A DNA stretch of 64,000 bases from Streptomyces mobaraensis (GCF_020099395.1 NZ_CP083590.1:5332001-5396000); one strand, 5' to 3'. Shown: positions 32,986-42,047, numbered from the stretch's first letter. Notes: generated from the letters alone by a model not told the origin. Numbers and translations: made by a program.

Positions 32986-33555
32986 ATGGACGAGCTGGTT
33001 TTCGGGAGGAAGGGAAGAAACCGCCCCTCCTGGGTCCGCTTCGCCGTGCTGATCGCGGTACTGGCCGGACAACTGACACTCGCCCACCGGGCGTTCGAGG
33101 CGACCGTCTTCCGATGGCTGCTCGGCGTGGCCGTCGTGGTCGTCGGCGGCTCCCTCTTCGTCGCGCTCCGGAGCCGGACGGTGGTCGGCGCGGCCGGCGT
33201 CACCGTCTCCTGGGGCGTCGGACGGGGGCGGACGCACCCCTGGCACGAGATCCGGTCGGTCGACCTGTGCGAGTCGGGGAGCGGGGACAGGCCCTCGCTG
33301 TCGGTCCGGATCACGCTCTCCAGCGGGTGGCAGCGCTCGCTGCCCGGGCTCCGTCGCGGCTCCTGGTACCCGGCCCCGGAGCTGGAGACGGACTACCGGC
33401 GGATCACCGACTGGTGGGAGCTGGGCACGGAAGGGGGAACCCGGGTCGGGACGGCCGGGCGGCGACGGGACCGGCTGTGGCGCGCGCTGCCCGTCATCGG
33501 ACTGGCCGTCCTCGTCTCGGCCGCCGTCGCGACGTTGCTCGTCCCCCGGCACTGA
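32986..33555 (+). CDS. PH-domain membrane protein B (tandem paralog)
   Basis: A 189-residue paralog of the preceding gene with the same order: two helices, PH-like domain with GRGRTHPWHEIRSVDL, a basic region, and a final helix (ALPVIGLAVLVSAAVATLLV). The ATG follows the upstream stop with no gap, so the pair is translationally linked. The relationship suggests a recent tandem duplication that has diverged in the loops. Confidence 0.75.
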   Translation: MDELVFGRKGRNRPSWVRFAVLIAVLAGQLTLAHRAFEATVFRWLLGVAVVVVGGSLFVALRSRTVVGAAGVTVSWGVGRGRTHPWHEIRSVDLCESGSGDRPSLSVRITLSSGWQRSLPGLRRGSWYPAPELETDYRRITDWWELGTEGGTRVGTAGRRRDRLWRALPVIGLAVLVSAAVATLLVPRH

Positions 33556-33612
33556 GGGCCTTCCGCCAGGGATCGGGCTGGTGCCCTCCCCCGCTCCGGA
33601 GCCGGCCCCCGC

Positions 33613-34287
33613 TCACGCGCTCAGCGGGAACTCCTCGCCGAGCTGCCGGAACACCGCCGTGTTGAACCCGAAGGCGCGCTTGCACTCGGCGATCACCTGC
33701 TGCTTCTCCAGGTCGTCGAGCGGCAGCGCGTCGAGGAGTTCCCGGTAGTGGCGCTTGAAGGCCGTCGGGCTGCCGATGCCGTCGAAGACGTAGAAGCGGA
33801 CGCCGTCGCCCTTGCGCTCGAAGCCCCAGGTCTTCTCGGCGGTGCCGCGGATGACCTGGCCGCCGGAGAGGTCGCCGAGGTAGCGGGTGTAGTGGTGGGC
33901 GACGTAGCCGGCGGGCCAGTCGCGGGCGCACTCCTGGATCCGGGCGGCGTACGCCTCGGTGGCGGGCAGGGGTGTCAGTCCCGTGCGCCATTCGGGGCCG
34001 CCCAGGTGTGCGAGGTCGCGTTCCAGGCAGGTGGTGCGGGCGAGTTCGGGGCGGATGAAGGGGCCCGCGACGGGGTCGTCGGCGAGGGCCGGGGCTGCGT
34101 CCTCCAGGGCCCGGTAGACGAACCAGAGCTGCTCGGTGTAGCGGCGGTAGGCGGAGACGCCGAGCCGGCCGCCGAGCAGGTCGCCCATGAACGACGAGTT
34201 CTCGGCCTCGGTGTGCGGGTCCTGGGAGGCGGTGCGGATCAGCACGGAAAAGGGGGCGGCGGGCGGGGTCGTGTCGGGCGAGTCCAC
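33613..34287 (-). CDS. Heme oxygenase (biliverdin-producing)
   Basis: A 224-residue enzyme that opens heme to biliverdin, iron and CO. The proximal heme ligand is His25 in the motif PHTEAE. The distal helix motif GDLSGGQ is complete. The GTG start at 34287 has GGAGG upstream. An iron-box-like element lies about 100 bp upstream. With the wall-anchored HtaA protein and efeOBU elsewhere in the window it could supply iron from heme. It is not in an operon with heme transporters here. Confidence 0.93.
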   Translation of the reverse strand: MDSPDTTPPAAPFSVLIRTASQDPHTEAENSSFMGDLLGGRLGVSAYRRYTEQLWFVYRALEDAAPALADDPVAGPFIRPELARTTCLERDLAHLGGPEWRTGLTPLPATEAYAARIQECARDWPAGYVAHHYTRYLGDLSGGQVIRGTAEKTWGFERKGDGVRFYVFDGIGSPTAFKRHYRELLDALPLDDLEKQQVIAECKRAFGFNTAVFRQLGEEFPLSA

Positions 34288-34380
34288 GGCGGACCTCCGA
34301 TGACGAAGGGACGGGAGCGACGGGCGAGCGACGGACAACCGGTCCACGAGGACACCGAAGCGTCCCCTGAGCCGATTGTC

Positions 34381-34399
34381 CGTGGTTAGGCTTGCCTAA
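34381..34399. promoter_or_regulatory. Iron box upstream of heme oxygenase
   Basis: CGTGGTTAGGCTTGCCTAA matches the iron-box consensus TTAGGTTAGGCTAACCTAA at 14 of 19 positions, with the core TTAGGCTTGCCTAA a near-perfect palindrome. It supports iron repression of heme oxygenase by an IdeR/DmdR protein. Confidence 0.7.
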
Positions 34400-34508
34400 G
34401 TCAATCGTTTTGCCGACGCGCTGTCGGAAAGACGATACCGCCGTCGCCGCTCCCGCGGGAGGGGCCGTCGGGGCGACCGGTCGGGGATGACCGGTCGGAT
34501 GCGACCGG

Positions 34509-35366
34509 TCAGGGCAGCGTGAGGATCTCCGCGCCCGTGTCCGTCACCACCAGGGTGTGCTCGAACTGGGCCGTCCGCTTCCGGTCCTTGGTGACGACCG
34601 TCCAGCCGTCCTCCCACATGTCGTACTCGTACGTGCCCAGCGTCAGCATCGGCTCGATGGTGAATGTCATCCCCGGCTGGATCAGGGTGTCGTGGTGCGG
34701 GCTGTCGTAGTGCGGGACGATCAGGCCGGAGTGGAAGGACGAGTTGATGCCGTGGCCGGTGAAGTCCCGGACCACGCCGTAGCCGAAGCGCTTGGCGTAG
34801 GACTCGATGACGCGGCCGATGATGTTGATCCGGCGGCCCGGCTTGACCGCCTTGATCGCCCGGTTCAGCGCCTCCCGGGTGCGCTCCACCAGCAGGCGCG
34901 ACTCCTCGTCCACGTCGCCGCAGAGGTACGTCGCGTTGTTGTCGCCGTGCACGCCGCCGATGTAGGCCGTCACGTCGAGGTTGACGATGTCGCCGTCGCG
35001 CAGGACGGTCGAGTCCGGGATGCCGTGGCAGATGACCTCGTTGACCGAGGAGCAGAGGGACTTGGGGAAACCGCGGTAGCCGAGCGTCGAGGGGTAGGCG
35101 CCGTGGTCGCACATGAACTCGTGCGCGACCCGGTCGAGCTCGTCGGTGGTCACGCCGGGCGCGATGTGCTTGGCCGCCTCCTCCATCGCCTGCGCGGCGA
35201 TGCGGCCCGCGATCCGCATCCGCTCGATCGTTTCGGCGTCCTGTACCTCGGGTCCGGAGTACGGGGTGGGCGCTTCCTTGCCGACGTACTCGGGGCGCGG
35301 GATCGACGCGGGTACGGGGCGGGCGGGGGAGAGTTTCCCGGGGACGAGAAGTGACTGGCCAGACAT
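34509..35366 (-). CDS. map: Type I methionine aminopeptidase
   Basis: A 285-residue enzyme that removes N-terminal Met. The five metal ligands are visible: Asp in [10 protein letters not shown], Asp in HGDNNATY, His in [10 protein letters not shown], Glu in TIEPML and Glu in FEHTLVVT. The ~40-residue N-terminal extension contains the actinobacterial start [17 protein letters not shown] 35366 is supported by family length and by the extra upstream codons being unconserved. It is the chromosomal housekeeping type. Confidence 0.93.
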   Translation of the reverse strand: MSGQSLLVPGKLSPARPVPASIPRPEYVGKEAPTPYSGPEVQDAETIERMRIAGRIAAQAMEEAAKHIAPGVTTDELDRVAHEFMCDHGAYPSTLGYRGFPKSLCSSVNEVICHGIPDSTVLRDGDIVNLDVTAYIGGVHGDNNATYLCGDVDEESRLLVERTREALNRAIKAVKPGRRINIIGRVIESYAKRFGYGVVRDFTGHGINSSFHSGLIVPHYDSPHHDTLIQPGMTFTIEPMLTLGTYEYDMWEDGWTVVTKDRKRTAQFEHTLVVTDTGAEILTLP

Positions 35367-35451
35367 GCCTGCGAGTGTAGTCACGGCCGGTCGGGGAGCA
35401 TGGGGGCGAGAGGTCGCGGAGACCGGCGAGGGAACCGACGGAGGAGGAGTC

Positions 35452-35682
35452 ATGGCGCTGTTCAAGAAGCGCCCGGCGGGCAAACCGGGCGAGTGGTACT
35501 ACTGCCTCAAACACGGCACGGTCGAGGAGGGCCCGCAGTGCCGCGCCGCCGACCGCTTCGGTCCGTACGCCACCCGCGAGGAGGCGTCGCACGCCATGGA
35601 GACGGCCCGGGAGCGCGAGGAGGAGTGGCGGCAGGACCCGCGCTGGAACGACGGGGAGCGGGGGCGGGGCGGGGAGGGGTGA
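35452..35682 (+). CDS. Small conserved Streptomyces protein next to map
   Basis: A 76-residue charged protein. It starts [20 protein letters not shown] and continues with [25 protein letters not shown] before an acidic/basic tail. The ribosome site GAGGAGGAG is very strong. I recognise the pattern from Streptomyces genomes, where it follows the methionine aminopeptidase region divergently, but its function is not known to me. Two Cys (17 and 29) could bind a metal, which is speculative. Confidence 0.7.
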   Translation: MALFKKRPAGKPGEWYYCLKHGTVEEGPQCRAADRFGPYATREEASHAMETAREREEEWRQDPRWNDGERGRGGEG

Positions 35683-36047
35683 CGTTCGGGGGGTGATCCG
35701 CCGTTCCGCGGGCGGCCCGCAGGGCTGCTGCCTGGGCGGCCCGCCGCTTCCCGGGTGCCCCGCTGCTTTCCGGGTGCCCCGCCGGGCTGCCTGGGGTGCC
35801 CCGCCGGGCGGGGCCCGCGCGTGACCGGGGGGCGGGGGGCGTACATGACCGGGTCACATGAGCCCGTACACGACCGGGTCGCACGAGCCCGTACGTGGAG
35901 CAGCGATGAAAGGTGCTTCTGTGTAACGACGAAAGGGACTGTCCATGGGCCGCTTGCTCTCCGTCGGAGGGCCTATGAGGTCTGCCGCGCTGCGGAGCCT
36001 TCAATACCCAATGGCTCGGACCACGCCGCTCGGCCTATCGTCCGGTC
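35683..36047. other. Gap with tandem 25-bp repeats
   Basis: No gene is supported. The C/G-rich half repeats a GGGTGCCCCGC motif (around 35700-35820). The second half carries a 25-bp tandem repeat at 35841-35890. The promoter of the next gene must lie near its end. Confidence 0.5.
35841..35890. repeat. Two 25-bp tandem repeats plus partial third
   Basis: Units at 35841-35865 and 35866-35890 read GTACATGACCGGGTCACATG and GTACACGACCGGGTCGCACG, each followed by AGCCC; a third copy begins at 35891. A related GTACGTGACCGGG element reappears at 36642-36668 on the other side of the gene at 36048. Confidence 0.7.
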
Positions 36048-36485
36048 ATGGCGTACGAGGAGATCCCGGAGACCCAGCCCCTAGCCCTCGACTGGGAGCA
36101 TGGGACCGGACTGATCGGCGTCCATGACCCGGCCATCGTCGACGCGGCCTTCGAACGCGGTGAACGCCATGTCGGCATCGCCGTCATCGGGCTCGCCCTG
36201 CACCACCCCGATCCCGGGACCATCCTGCCCCGCGTCGCCCAGGCGCTCCGCGCCACCGACCCCACGCGGCAACACCAAGGCACCGTGGCGCTTGCGCACG
36301 TCGCGCGACTGCACCGCACCGTCGACCGGGAATGCCTTGCCCTGCTGCGCACCCAGCCACGCGGCAACGAAGCCGACGACGATCTGTGGGACTTCGTCCC
36401 ACGCCGCAATCTGCCCTGGTGGCTCTGGCGCCACCAACTCCCAGGACAGGCCAAGTGGTATCTCTTCGAACGCTGGCGCCACTGA
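36048..36485 (+). CDS. hypothetical protein (helical, HEAT-like)
   Basis: A 145-residue soluble protein. It contains repeated helical segments (DAAFERGERHVGIAVIGLALHH; ILPRVAQALRATDP; GTVALAHVARLHRTVD) reminiscent of short HEAT-type repeats, and a Trp-rich end (WWLWRHQLPGQAKWYLFERW). Family unknown to me. It is flanked on both sides by related short repeats, which suggests a mobile or recombined cassette. Its codon usage is normal. Confidence 0.6.
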   Translation: MAYEEIPETQPLALDWEHGTGLIGVHDPAIVDAAFERGERHVGIAVIGLALHHPDPGTILPRVAQALRATDPTRQHQGTVALAHVARLHRTVDRECLALLRTQPRGNEADDDLWDFVPRRNLPWWLWRHQLPGQAKWYLFERWRH

Positions 36486-36805
36486 CTGTGCCCAGACAGG
36501 TAGCTACTCGGCGGGAAACGATCACCCACAGCGTGGGGATCGCAGCGCCAACTCCCGACAGACCTGCTGATCAGCGACTTCCGTCGGTGCCCCTCGTGAC
36601 CGGGGGCTCGGGGTCTTACGTGTTCCGGTGGCGCGGAGCCCGTACGTGACCGGGCGGACCCCGAGTCCGTACATGACCTGGCCCCGGCTGTCCGTGCGCG
36701 GCCCAGGCGCCCGACTGCCCGTGCGTGACCCGGGCGCGCGGCGCCCGCCCCGCATGTCCGATCCGTTCAAGAAAACGGCGTCGCCGTCCCGCTACCGTCG
36801 CCGCC
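36486..36805. other. Gap with scattered degenerate repeats
   Basis: No gene is supported over 320 bp. Copies of the GTACRTGACC repeat and of GTGCGTGACCCGG occur between 36600 and 36740, matching those at 35841-35890. Confidence 0.5.
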
Positions 36806-37225
36806 ATGACCAGTACCGACAAGGAAAGCCGCCACATCGGCGTCCACATCGACCGCCCCGTCGACGAGGTCTACGCGTACGCGTCGGATCCCGCCAACAT
36901 GCCGGCCTGGGCCCTCGGCCTGGGCGGGTCCATCAAAGAGCACGGCGACCACTGGGTCGCGGAGGATTCCCCGATGGGGCGGGTCGAGGTCTCCTTCGTG
37001 CCCCGCAACGCGTTCGGCGTGCTCGACCACGATGTCACCCTCCCCTCCGGGGAGACCGTCTACAACCCGTTCCGCGTGATCGCCCACGGCGCGGGCAGTG
37101 AGGCCGTGTTCACCCTCCGCCGGCAGCCCGGGATGACCGACGCCGAGTTCGAGCGGGACGCCGCGATGGTCGTCGCCGACCTGACCCGGCTGAAGGAGCT
37201 GCTGGAGACGGCGGTGAGCGTCTAG
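36806..37225 (+). CDS. SRPBCC family protein
   Basis: A 139-residue START/SRPBCC-fold protein: VHIDRPVDEVYAYASDPANMPAWALGLGG at the N-terminus, then WVAEDSPMGRVEVSFV, and a final helix (DAEFERDAAMVVADLTRLKELLE). Family members bind hydrophobic ligands, act as cyclases, or act as stress proteins. ATG 36806 gives the standard N-terminus. Function unknown. It is convergent with the downstream MFS gene. Confidence 0.83.
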   Translation: MTSTDKESRHIGVHIDRPVDEVYAYASDPANMPAWALGLGGSIKEHGDHWVAEDSPMGRVEVSFVPRNAFGVLDHDVTLPSGETVYNPFRVIAHGAGSEAVFTLRRQPGMTDAEFERDAAMVVADLTRLKELLETAVSV

Positions 37226-37318
37226 GGGCCGGACCAGACCGGCCGAGGGCGTGAGACGGCCCTCCGGCGCCCGGCCGCACCCGGGCTCGCCGAGCCGAGC
37301 GGGCGAATCCGGCCAGAG

Positions 37319-37390
37319 CCTCGGCCGTGCATGTCGGCTCGGCCGTGCATGTCGGCTCGGCCGTGCACGTCGCCTCGCCCGTGGACGTCG
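37319..37390. repeat. Four 18-bp tandem repeats
   Basis: Units such as GCTCGGCCGTGCATGTCG are repeated four times, the last two with three or four changes. They lie between the convergent SRPBCC and MFS genes. Each unit contains GTGCATGTC/GTGCACGTC. They may be a minisatellite. Confidence 0.7.
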
Positions 37391-37448
37391 CCTCCACCGG
37401 CTCGCCGACAGCTGACCGGCGCGCGGTGCGGCGGACGGGATCCCGTCC

Positions 37449-38804
37449 CTACGCCGCCTCCGCCACCTCGGGCTTGCCCGCCTGGCGTTCGCGCATGCGG
37501 ATCGCGTGTTCGTCGGTGCGCTGGTCGTACGAGAGGAGCTTCGGCAGCGTCATGGCCAGCAGGCCGACCGAGGCGACGCAGGCCAGGCCGCCCGCCCAGA
37601 TGGAGGCGCGGACGTTGGTGAGGGCCGCCATGCCGCCGGCGCGGACCTGGCCGAGCTGCGGACCCACCGAGTAGGAGAGCAGCTCGATGCCCGCGAGCCG
37701 GCCACGCAGCTCGTCGGGGATGGTCTGGTCCCACATGGCCGAGCGGAACAGGCCGCTGACCGTGTCCGCCGCGCCGGCCAGCGCCAGCATCACCAGCACC
37801 AGCCAGATGTTGCCCATCCAGCCCGCCAGAGCCATCGCCGCGCCCCAGGCGAGGGCCGCGCCGACGACCATCCGGCCGTGCCGGTGCACCCGGGAGACCC
37901 AGCCGCTGGTCAGGCTGACCAGCAGCGAACCGATCGCGCTCGCCGCGTACATGAGGCCGAGCGCCCAGCGGGCGTGGAGGTCGTCGGCGAGGAACGGGAA
38001 GACCGCGTTGGGGAAGGCGAAGAACATCGCGGCCATGTCGACGGCGTAGGTGCCGAGCAGTTCCTTGCGGCTCCAGGCGTAGCGGGCGCCCTCCAGGATG
38101 CCGCGCACGGACGGCTTCTCGGCGTCGCGCGCGGGCGGGGAGGCGGCCAGGCCGATGGTGAACAGGACGGAGATCGCGTAGGAGGCGACGTCCAGGGCGT
38201 AGGCCCACTGGAGGCCGCCGAAGGCGATTATGACGCCCGCGAGGGACGGTCCCGCGATGGCGCCGACCTGCCAGCGCATGGTGTTCAGGGCGATGGCGGC
38301 GGGCAGTTGCTCGTGCGCGACGATGCGCGGGACGATCGACTGCAGGGCCGGGCGCTGGAGTCCGGTGAGCGCGCTGACCAGGCCGGCGACCAGGTAGAGC
38401 GGCCAGACGAGCGGGTGCGGCAGCAGGGTGTTGAGCAGCAGCAGGGCGCTCAGCACGCCCAGTCCCGCCTCGGTCCAGAGGATCAGCTTGCGGCGGTCGA
38501 GGGCGTCGGCGAGGGCGCCGCCCCAGAGGCCGAAGACGATCAGCGGGACGAGCTCCACCGCGCCGATCGCGCCGACGGCGAGCGTCGAGCCGGTGAGCTC
38601 CTTGAGCTGCACCGGGAGGGCGACGAAGGTGAGGAAGCTGCCGAAGACGGTGACGAGCCCGGCCATCCACATCCGCCGGAAGTCGCGCGACGAGCGCCAG
38701 GGGGTCAGGTCGGGCAGCAGGGCCCGCAGCCGGCCCCGGGCGGGAGCCGGGGCGGGAAGGGGGTCGGGAGGGGCGGCGGAGGCGGAGGGATCGTGCTCGG
38801 TCAC
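37449..38804 (-). CDS. MFS transporter
   Basis: A 451-residue major-facilitator protein with 10-12 membrane helices. Typical MFS elements are seen: GGALADALDRRKLILWTEAGLG, GLQRPALQSIVPRIV and WQVGAIAGPSLAGVIIAFGG. The type is that of the enterobactin-exporter/macrolide-efflux group (EntS-like) of actinomycetes. Start: GTG 38804 without a strong ribosome site. It could export a metabolite or drug. No regulator or pathway gene is adjacent. Confidence 0.85.
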   Translation of the reverse strand: MTEHDPSASAAPPDPLPAPAPARGRLRALLPDLTPWRSSRDFRRMWMAGLVTVFGSFLTFVALPVQLKELTGSTLAVGAIGAVELVPLIVFGLWGGALADALDRRKLILWTEAGLGVLSALLLLNTLLPHPLVWPLYLVAGLVSALTGLQRPALQSIVPRIVAHEQLPAAIALNTMRWQVGAIAGPSLAGVIIAFGGLQWAYALDVASYAISVLFTIGLAASPPARDAEKPSVRGILEGARYAWSRKELLGTYAVDMAAMFFAFPNAVFPFLADDLHARWALGLMYAASAIGSLLVSLTSGWVSRVHRHGRMVVGAALAWGAAMALAGWMGNIWLVLVMLALAGAADTVSGLFRSAMWDQTIPDELRGRLAGIELLSYSVGPQLGQVRAGGMAALTNVRASIWAGGLACVASVGLLAMTLPKLLSYDQRTDEHAIRMRERQAGKPEVAEAA

Positions 38805-39142
38805 GGGGGTCCATGGTCCGTGGCCGTAGTGGTATGAGCAAACGTTTTTCCCCTGGCGCCGCACGGGGCGCGAGCTCCAGAAGGAGCGCAGGGGACGGAG
38901 CGGGCGGAAGGGGCGAAGGTGGGTGAATTCGCGGAAGGTCGCGAAGAGCCCGCGAGAGGAGGGGAGTTTGCGGTGTGCCGCGCGGCCCCTGGGCCGCGGG
39001 GGGCGGCCGCGCGCGTGGTGGGTGACGCGGCGGCGGTGCGTGACGGGTCTCACGCGGGAGGCCGGACCGGCCGACGGCGCGGAGGCGCGGCCCGAATGCC
39101 GGGGAGGCGCCTTACGCGCCCGGAGGCGCCGCGCGAGCCCGC
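38805..39142. other. Gap without recognised gene
   Basis: About 340 bp upstream of the MFS gene. Open frames here are low-complexity. No hairpin or motif worth reporting was seen. Confidence 0.4.
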
Positions 39143-39775
39143 TCACCACGGCTCCCTGGGGTACGGCTCCGGAGGTGGAGCGGCGAGCCGGGCGGCCAGC
39201 CGGGAGAGCCGGTCGCGGAAGCGGCGCCCGGGCGGGACGTCCTCGCCCGCGGCGGCGCTCACCAGGTGCTGGACCGTGTCCAGGTCCAGCCCGGCGGAGG
39301 CGGGGGCCGGCAGCACCTCGTGCGCGAGGGCCCGCAGCTCCCCGCCGCCTGCGCCCGCGCCGCCGCCGTCCAGCGCCAGGACCGTCGTCCCGCCGCGCCG
39401 TACGCCGTCCACCCGTTCCAGCAGCGCCTCCCCGGGCGGCGGCCCGGCCTGCGGCACCACCAGCAGCAGCGCCCCGCCGCGCCCGGCGCCGCCCTCCAGC
39501 CACTCCAGGCCCGCCGCCAGGTGCGCCGGGGCGCCCGGCGGCACGCGGTGCCGGACGAGGGTGGGGTGCAGCTCGGGGCGGCCGGAGCGGGCCGCCTCCT
39601 CGTCCAGGTGCGCCGCGAGGTGCCAGGGTTCGTACTCCGCCGTCCCGACGAGCAGCAGGCCCCCGCCGCGCGCCCGGGCCGACCGGCGCAGCGTCCCCGC
39701 GAAACGGCGCGTGTCCCGCAACCAGTCGGTCCCGTCGAGCACTTCGCGCAACAGCGCGACACGCACAGCGTTCAT
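39143..39775 (-). CDS. hypothetical protein
   Basis: A 210-residue soluble protein: VRVALLREVLDGTDWLRDTRRFAGTLRRSARARGGGLLLVGT, EPWHLAAHLDEEAARSG, LEGGAGRGGALLLVVPQ, GTTVLALDGGGAGAGGGELRALAHEVL. It is conserved-looking and alpha/beta, without transmembrane helices. I recognise no domain; the Gly-rich loops are not a Walker A motif. It is followed by the MFS gene on the same strand after a 338-bp gap. Confidence 0.55.
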   Translation of the reverse strand: MNAVRVALLREVLDGTDWLRDTRRFAGTLRRSARARGGGLLLVGTAEYEPWHLAAHLDEEAARSGRPELHPTLVRHRVPPGAPAHLAAGLEWLEGGAGRGGALLLVVPQAGPPPGEALLERVDGVRRGGTTVLALDGGGAGAGGGELRALAHEVLPAPASAGLDLDTVQHLVSAAAGEDVPPGRRFRDRLSRLAARLAAPPPEPYPREPW

Positions 39776-39885
39776 GACTCACCATCCTGCCGCGACGAAC
39801 CGGGAGGAAAACGGGGAAGCCGCCCGGCTCACCCGTTTGTGCCCCGGCCGGGGTACGCCCGGCGGTGCTGATGGGGCGGGTGTGC

Positions 39886-40133
39886 TGCCGGGGGCGGATC
39901 GTGGCGCGGTCGGACGCGGTTCGCGGGGGCTGCCGGGCCCGATTCGCGGGGGGCTGCTCGACGTGGATCGTGGCGGCTCCCCGATGTGGCTCATGGCGGC
40001 TGCCCGGCACGGTTCGCGGTGCCGCCCGGCGTGGGTCGTGGCGCTGCCCGATGCGGTTCGCGATGCTCCCCGGGGCGGATCGTGGCACTGCCGGACGCGG
40101 CTCGTGGCGCTGCCCGGTGCCGCTCACGGCGGG
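39886..40133. repeat. About 11 degenerate 22-23-bp repeats upstream of npdG
   Basis: Copies approximate TGCCCGGCGCGGTTCGTGGC, with shared CGGNTCGNGG cores. They fill most of the gap between the two divergent genes and end 18 bp before the npdG start codon. No protein is supported here. Confidence 0.65.
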
Positions 40134-40151
40134 CGTGACAGTATCGCTGTC

Positions 40152-40856
40152 ATGACGACTTCCGCTGACACAACAAAGCCCGCAGCCAAGGACCCTTGGG
40201 ACCTTCCGGACGTCTCCGGCCTGGTGGTCGGCGTCCTCGGCGGCACCGGTGACCAGGGGCGCGGCCTCGCCTACCGGCTTGCCAAGGCCGGCCAGCGGGT
40301 GATCATCGGCTCCCGCGCCGCCGAGCGCGCCGAGGCCGCCGCCGCCGAACTGGGACTCGGCGTCGAGGGCGCCGACAACGCCGAGTGCGCCCGGCGCAGC
40401 GACATCGTGATCGTCGCCGTGCCCTGGGAGGGCCACGGCAAGACCCTGGAGGCGCTGCGCGAGGAGCTCGCGGGGAAGCTCGTGATCGACTGCGTCAACC
40501 CGCTCGGCTTCGACAAGCAGGGCGCCTACGCGCTGAAGCCGGAGGAGGGCAGCGCCGCCCAGCAGGCCGCCGCCCTGCTGCCGGAGTCCCGGGTGACGGC
40601 CGCCTTCCACCACCTGTCCGCCGTGCTCCTGTCCGACCCGGAGATCGACGAGATCGACACGGACGTGATGGTGCTCGGCGAGAACCGGGCCGACACCGAC
40701 CTCGTCCAGGCGCTGGCCGCCCGCATCCCCGGGATGCGCGGCGTCTTCGCGGGACGGCTGCGCAACGCGCACCAGGTGGAGTCGCTGGTCGCCAATCTGA
40801 TCTCCGCCAACCGGCGGTACAAGGCGCACGCGGGGCTGCGGGTCACGGACGTCTGA
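40152..40856 (+). CDS. npdG: NADPH-dependent F420 reductase
   Basis: A 234-residue enzyme that reduces coenzyme F420 with NADPH. The Rossmann motif GVLGGTGDQGRGLAYRLAKAG, IIGSRAAERAEAAA and the central WEGHGKTLEALREEL and DCVNPLGFDKQGAYAL are diagnostic of Fno/NpdG. It produces F420H2 for redox enzymes of actinomycetes. Its upstream region is filled with degenerate repeats, so the promoter is unusual or unseen. Confidence 0.9.
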   Translation: MTTSADTTKPAAKDPWDLPDVSGLVVGVLGGTGDQGRGLAYRLAKAGQRVIIGSRAAERAEAAAAELGLGVEGADNAECARRSDIVIVAVPWEGHGKTLEALREELAGKLVIDCVNPLGFDKQGAYALKPEEGSAAQQAAALLPESRVTAAFHHLSAVLLSDPEIDEIDTDVMVLGENRADTDLVQALAARIPGMRGVFAGRLRNAHQVESLVANLISANRRYKAHAGLRVTDV

Positions 40857-41003
40857 CCGCCCCGGCCCCGCTGCCGGACGGGCGCCCGGCCGGGCGGGGC
40901 GCCCGTGGGCCGCTGACGGGCATGGGGGACAATGACCGGGATCGTAGGCACTCGCGCCGGATCACCGTTCACGTTCCCCGTCCCCGGACAGGAGCCGCCC
41001 CCC

Positions 41004-41204
41004 ATGCCCCGCCTCGCCCTCTACGCCCTCGCCGTCTGCGTCCTCGCGGTGGCCGCGGCCGTCGTCTCCTTCTACCGGGGCAGCTGGCTCGGCGTGATCT
41101 GGATCCTGCTGGCGGGCGTCGCCTCCAACATGGCCTGGTTCTACGTCCGCAAGCAGAAGATGGACCGCGAGGCGGCGCGGGCGGCGGCGGCCGTCACGGA
41201 GTGA
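41004..41204 (+). CDS. Small two-helix membrane protein
   Basis: A 66-residue protein with two membrane helices (ALAVCVLAVAAAVVSFYRG and LGVIWILLAGVASNMAWFYVR) and a charged C-terminal tail. ATG 41004 has GGACAGGAG upstream at longer spacing. It lies between npdG and the convergent M50 protease. Function unknown. Confidence 0.65.
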   Translation: MPRLALYALAVCVLAVAAAVVSFYRGSWLGVIWILLAGVASNMAWFYVRKQKMDREAARAAAAVTE

Positions 41205-41225
41205 GGCCGCCGTTCCCGGCCGCCG

Positions 41226-42047
41226 TCAGCCGACGCGGATCCACTGCCACTGGTCGGCCGGCGAGGGGACGCTCTCCGGAGCGTCCCAGAACTGGAACAG
41301 CCGCCGTCCCCAGTACGCGTCCCACTCCTCGACGCCCAGCACCCGCAGCACCGCGTGGATCAGGTCGAAGAACGCGTTGTTGACCTCCGGGATCATCAGG
41401 AACCCGAACAGCGCCAGGAACCCGAACGGCGCGAACGGCTCCACCTGCCGCCGCACCCCCGGCGACAGCCACGGCTCCACGATCCCGTAGCCGTCCATGC
41501 CCGGGACGGGCAGCAGGTTGAGGATCGCCGCCGAAACCTGGAGCAGCACCATGAAGCCCAGCGCGTAGCGGAACGTGTCCGGCACCCCGTCGAGCGCGCC
41601 CAGCCAGAACGGCGCCGCGCAGACCACCGCGAACAGGACGTTCGTCAGCGGCCCGGCCGCCGAGATCAGGCTGTGCTTCCAGCGGCCGCGGACGCGGTGC
41701 CGCTCGATGAAGACCGCGCCGCCGGGGAGGCCGATCCCACCCATGATCACGAAGATGACGGGAAGGACGACGCTCAGCACCGCGTGCGTGTACTTGAGCG
41801 GGTTGAGGGTGAGGTACCCCTTCGCCCCGACCGTGATGTCCCCGCCGTGCAGGGCGGTGCGGGCGTGCGCGTACTCGTGGAGGCAGAGCGAGACGACCCA
41901 GCCCGAGACGACGAACAGGAACACGGCGAAGCCGGGGCTCGCCGCGTAGTCGGTCCACACCGCCCACATCGACACCGCCATCACGGCGACGAGGGCGAGG
42001 AAGACGGGGCTCACGCGCCGCTCGGCGTGCGTCGCGTCGGATGCCAT
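41226..42047 (-). CDS. Site-2 protease family (M50) intramembrane metalloprotease
   Basis: A 273-residue membrane protease. HEYAH (residues 57-61) is the zinc-binding HExxH, and the second zinc motif is NLLPVPGMDG in a later helix. Six membrane segments fit the M50B group. Such proteases cut anti-sigma factors or signal-peptide remnants, but many M50 proteins of this type have unknown targets. The ATG at 42047 gives a normal N-terminus. It is divergent from the SARP-type regulator. Confidence 0.88.
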   Translation of the reverse strand: MASDATHAERRVSPVFLALVAVMAVSMWAVWTDYAASPGFAVFLFVVSGWVVSLCLHEYAHARTALHGGDITVGAKGYLTLNPLKYTHAVLSVVLPVIFVIMGGIGLPGGAVFIERHRVRGRWKHSLISAAGPLTNVLFAVVCAAPFWLGALDGVPDTFRYALGFMVLLQVSAAILNLLPVPGMDGYGIVEPWLSPGVRRQVEPFAPFGFLALFGFLMIPEVNNAFFDLIHAVLRVLGVEEWDAYWGRRLFQFWDAPESVPSPADQWQWIRVG

